From Pseudomonadota bacterium (GTDB lineage: Bacteria > Pseudomonadota > Gammaproteobacteria > Burkholderiales > Sulfuriferulaceae), in assembly GCA_021790625.1 (NCBI GenBank), contig JAJYGL010000017.1, positions 1 to 6,686 of the forward strand: a DNA stretch of 6,686 nt, written 5' to 3'. A program made the position numbers and the translations under genes. Of this stretch, positions 3,931 to 6,686 are shown piece after piece. The stretch's first letter is position 1. The number at the start of each line of letters is the position of its first letter. The notes under the pieces are model-generated. The model was not told where the DNA came from, ran no database searches, and saw only the letters and a program-made list of their open reading frames with translations.

Positions 3931-6686
3931 TCAATACACATCCCGGCAATAGCGCTTTTCCTGCACCAACGCACGAACATAACTCGCTGCTACGTCGGGC
4001 GACATGCCCCCTTGCTGCTGCACAACTTGTTTGAGCGCTGCATCCACATCCTTGGCCATATGCTCGGCGTCACCGCACACATAAAAGAAAGCGCCCTGTT
4101 GCAGCCAACGCCATAACAACTCAGCCTGTTCGAGCAAGCGATGCTGGACATAAATTTTTTCGGATTGATCACGCGAAAAAGCAGTGTCCAATCGGCTCAA
4201 AATGCCATTTTCCAGCAACGCTTCCCATTCTTCGCGGTAATAAAAATCGCAACTTTCGTGCTGTTCGCCAAAAATCAGCCAGTTTTTTCCGCTGGCTCGT
4301 CTCGCCTTCCGTTCCTGTAAAAACGCTCGAAACGGGGCAATCCCCGTACCAGGCCCGACCATGATGACGGGCGCTGTATCGTCTGACGGCAAGCGAAATT
4401 GGCGGTTCTTTTTAACCGAAACCGAAATTTCTCCGCTACCGGCACCGTCCAGCGCCTGGTCTGCCAAAAATCCGGAAGCCACGCCATGACGCTTCCGGCC
4501 ATCATATTCATAACGCACCACAGACACTGTCAGATGTACCTGATGCGGGAATTGCCGTGCACTCGACGCGATGGAATACAGTCGTGTCTGCAAAGGTTTA
4601 GCAACTGAAAGCCATTCTGTGGCCGTTACCTTGACAGGAAATTCACGCACAACGTCTGCCACCTGCTTTCCCCATGCCCATCGGGTGAAATCATGCTCAC
4701 CATCTGCGCGTAAATAAGCACTCAATTGTGGATGCCGGTTTTTTGTTGCCAGCCACGCAACAAAGTCCCGCGTCACACGCGTCACATCGTAATGACGCTG
4801 CAAAGCAATCTCCAACGGCAACTCCCCAACCGGTGTCATGATCATTTGCCCTGCCTGCCAACCAAACACATCCAACACTTCTTGTACCTGTGCCAAGTCA
4901 TTCTGTGGCAACACACTCAACGCGTCTCCGGGTTCGTAGGTCACTCCGGGCGGCAAATCCAGCACAAACTGACGTACTTCCTTGTTGCTGCCGGTACCAC
5001 TGAGCAAACGATTTTCCATCAGGCGTGCGTTGATTCTTTGCTCCCGAGGCAATGTCGGTGCTATCGTCGAACCATCCTGAACTTCATCGGCATCGCCGAC
5101 AACAACCAGCGCGGGACTGACTGTCCGGCTGGTTATTGATTCCAGCGACCGCATCGCGGCAGTCAGCCAAGCACTGGCCTGTTGCTGGTATTCCGGTTCA
5201 CATTCCCCGCGCGCCAAGAAACATTGCGCGCCCAACCCGGCAAGTTTCGCATCCAATTTGCGTCCAAAACCACAAAACTGATCGTAACTGGAGTCACCAA
5301 ACGCCAACACAGAATAGTGCACACCGGTCAATGACGAACCTGTCAGCGATTGCAATGCCTGCCAAAAAACCTGTGCGTTGTCCGGCGCATCACCATCACC
5401 AAACGTGCTGGTGAGTAGCAACAGATGCGACATGTTTGCCAGCTCATTCATCTGCACATCGTTCATGGCACGCAGACTGACTTCGTATCCCGCAGTAGAC
5501 AAACGCTCGGCGCACCAACTGGCGAAATCTTCTACATTGCCGGTTTGCGATGCCCACAACACGCTGATTTTAAGGGAAGATAAATCTTTCCGTGTTGTGG
5601 CAGACATCCCTTTGTCTGTCAATCCTGCCGCTGGCTGCGGTTGTCTGTATTGCGAACGGGAAAACAGACCAGCCAACATCCCATTGATTAGAAAACGTTT
5701 CGATTCATCGAACGGGACATCTGCCGGCAACATCGGCACGCCACCCATCCTGTTGGCTTCGTCGGTCCGCAAAGCGGACAAAAACCCTTGCATGTACGAT
5801 TTTTCGTACATATTCAATTCCATGGAAGTGGTTAAGTCCAGGCCAGCAAGCCTGGCCAATGCATCAATGTGATTCATGTCGAATTCCTTGCAAGCAGTAG
5901 TCGACGTGTCCACCTTGACACCCACAAGAACGCCGTTGTTCTTGTCTATCGTCACCGATAAATTCGCGTCTGGTTCGACGCGCGCGAGAGCAACAGCACA
6001 AAACTTGAACGCAGGCTGCTGCGAAATTGGATCGATGGCATCGCTGGTTACCGCATTGATTGCCAATGCCTCGCCAAACACATCATTCCAGTGAAAAGGA
6101 ACAAAACACTGTCCGGGGCTAACCCGTTCGGTCACCAACGCTGGCAACACAGCTTGCCCGCGCCGGGAACGTACGCAGACACTGTCTTTATCAACAACGC
6201 CCAATATTTTTGCATCATGGGGATGAAGCTCCACAAACGACCCGGAATTGAGCTTATTTAACGTGGCCACTTTGCCGGTCTTGGTCATCGTATGCCACTG
6301 ATGTTGCAAACGTCCGGTATTCAGCACCCAAGGAAACGCTTCGTCCGGCAACTCATCTGGCGGCAAATAAGGCCGCGCATAAAACACGGCTTTACCCGAT
6401 CCGGTGGCGAATCTGAAACGCGGTTGCACGCCATCCTCGTCGGTTAGCAAAGGCTGATAAACGCCATCATTCAGATAACGAATGGGTTCCCGGTTATCGC
6501 CGCCACTGTCGCGACACGGCCATTGCACTGAATGCTCACGCAACCGAGCATAACTGATACCGCGAATATCGTAACCCGTGCGCGGATTGGCGAATTGCCG
6601 GATTTCATCAAACACCTCTGCTGCGCTGGTGTAAGAAAAATCCGCCGCAAAACCCATTTCACATGCCACACTGGCAATGATTTGCC
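3931..6686 (-). CDS. nasA: Assimilatory nitrate reductase fused to CysJ-like diflavin reductase, 5' end outside the window
   Basis: Cytoplasmic enzyme predicted to reduce nitrate to nitrite with electrons from NADPH passed through FAD and FMN to a molybdenum cofactor. About 917 C-terminal residues are visible. The frame is open to the window edge: codons for QIIAS precede the GTG at 6669, so that GTG is internal, and the [4Fe-4S] and main molybdopterin domains lie outside. Numbering from that GTG: the molybdopterin-dinucleotide-binding C-terminal domain spans about 85-233 (VLNTGRLQHQWHTMTKTG 115-132, HPHDA 149-153, FVPFHWND 189-196). A linker spans about 234-365. The flavodoxin/FMN domain covers about 366-505 (ASQTGN 373-378, TSTFGDGDAPDN 420-431, AFGDSSYDQFC 456-466). 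The FAD domain has RLYS (696-699) and GVASGFL (729-735). The NADPH domain has GPGTGIAPFRAFLQER (772-787), CGDAEHM (865-871) and the CysJ-like end RYCRDVY (906-912). S832, R833, K838 and Y840 fit the NADPH-phosphate site of this family. Similar fusions are annotated as bifunctional nitrate reductase/sulfite reductase flavoprotein; nitrate reduction is the likelier role here because of the neighbours. The gene converges on nirD. Confidence 0.94.
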   Translation of the reverse strand, partial: QIIASVACEMGFAADFSYTSAAEVFDEIRQFANPRTGYDIRGISYARLREHSVQWPCRDSGGDNREPIRYLNDGVYQPLLTDEDGVQPRFRFATGSGKAVFYARPYLPPDELPDEAFPWVLNTGRLQHQWHTMTKTGKVATLNKLNSGSFVELHPHDAKILGVVDKDSVCVRSRRGQAVLPALVTERVSPGQCFVPFHWNDVFGEALAINAVTSDAIDPISQQPAFKFCAVALARVEPDANLSVTIDKNNGVLVGVKVDTSTTACKEFDMNHIDALARLAGLDLTTSMELNMYEKSYMQGFLSALRTDEANRMGGVPMLPADVPFDESKRFLINGMLAGLFSRSQYRQPQPAAGLTDKGMSATTRKDLSSLKISVLWASQTGNVEDFASWCAERLSTAGYEVSLRAMNDVQMNELANMSHLLLLTSTFGDGDAPDNAQVFWQALQSLTGSSLTGVHYSVLAFGDSSYDQFCGFGRKLDAKLAGLGAQCFLARGECEPEYQQQASAWLTAAMRSLESITSRTVSPALVVVGDADEVQDGSTIAPTLPREQRINARLMENRLLSGTGSNKEVRQFVLDLPPGVTYEPGDALSVLPQNDLAQVQEVLDVFGWQAGQMIMTPVGELPLEIALQRHYDVTRVTRDFVAWLATKNRHPQLSAYLRADGEHDFTRWAWGKQVADVVREFPVKVTATEWLSVAKPLQTRLYSIASSARQFPHQVHLTVSVVRYEYDGRKRHGVASGFLADQALDGAGSGEISVSVKKNRQFRLPSDDTAPVIMVGPGTGIAPFRAFLQERKARRASGKNWLIFGEQHESCDFYYREEWEALLENGILSRLDTAFSRDQSEKIYVQHRLLEQAELLWRWLQQGAFFYVCGDAEHMAKDVDAALKQVVQQQGGMSPDVAASYVRALVQEKRYCRDVY

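Noticed and set aside
3573..3980. Minus-strand 135-codon frame covering nirD and the spacer
   Set aside because: It overlaps two conserved genes, and its internal repeat (LPCLE/LPCLL) is just the 15-bp tandem DNA duplication translated.
3931..5870. A stand-alone CysJ sulfite reductase flavoprotein gene
   Set aside because: No stop separates the flavoprotein domains from the nitrate reductase part, and I see no cysI near it; a fused reading frame fits the data, and the nitrate/nitrite context argues against sulfite.
5378..5872. Plus-strand open frame of 164 codons opposite the flavodoxin region, and similar ones at 4726-5139 and 5136-5414
   Set aside because: They lie antisense to a well-supported conserved gene, their translations show no recognisable domain, and no convincing ribosome site was noted.
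6667..6669. GTG (minus strand) as start codon of the nitrate reductase-flavoprotein gene
   Set aside because: In-frame codons continue to the window edge, and the sequence here is the interior of a NasA-type nitrate reductase; a start here would omit the catalytic domains.

Overview
This window is a nitrate-assimilation locus, cut at both ends. It holds four genes and almost no spare DNA. Nitrate-binding protein, siroheme nitrite reductase NirBD and a molybdopterin nitrate reductase fused to a CysJ-type flavoprotein together suggest a proteobacterium, most likely beta or gamma (Pseudomonas has the same kind of nitrate reductase-flavoprotein fusion). The base composition is moderate, roughly half GC by eye. 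The genus cannot be read from the sequence.

Layout. Positions 1-1001 (+) hold the C-terminal part of a CmpA/NrtA/NasS-family nitrate-binding protein whose start lies left of the window. After a 17-bp gap with a good Shine-Dalgarno, nirB (1019-3457, +) follows, then after 5 bp nirD (3463-3816, +). The three look like one operon read left to right. A 114-bp spacer (3817-3930) contains a perfect 15-bp tandem duplication and short hairpins. From the other side, on the minus strand, a very large gene (3931 to beyond 6686) converges on nirD. Its visible part encodes the molybdopterin-dinucleotide-binding C-terminal domain of an assimilatory nitrate reductase, then a linker, then a complete FMN/FAD/NADPH diflavin reductase.

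How the genes work together. The fusion protein would carry NADPH electrons through FAD and FMN to its own molybdenum centre and reduce nitrate to nitrite, without a separate electron-donor subunit. NirB (FAD/NAD(P)H domain, two BFD-type cysteine modules, siroheme/[4Fe-4S] domain) with the Rieske protein NirD reduces nitrite to ammonium. The NrtA/NasS-like protein binds nitrate, either for ABC uptake or as a cytoplasmic sensor. Its N-terminus, which would decide between these, is outside the window.

The pathway is known biology. The points most worth a second look are the self-contained nitrate reductase-diflavin fusion and its linker, the intact Rieske ligands in NirD (absent from the E. coli protein), the convergent arrangement of the two reductases, the nitrate-binding protein placed directly ahead of nirB with no transporter genes between, and the tandem duplication between the convergent genes. 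I found no undescribed system, RNA gene, mobile element or CRISPR array.
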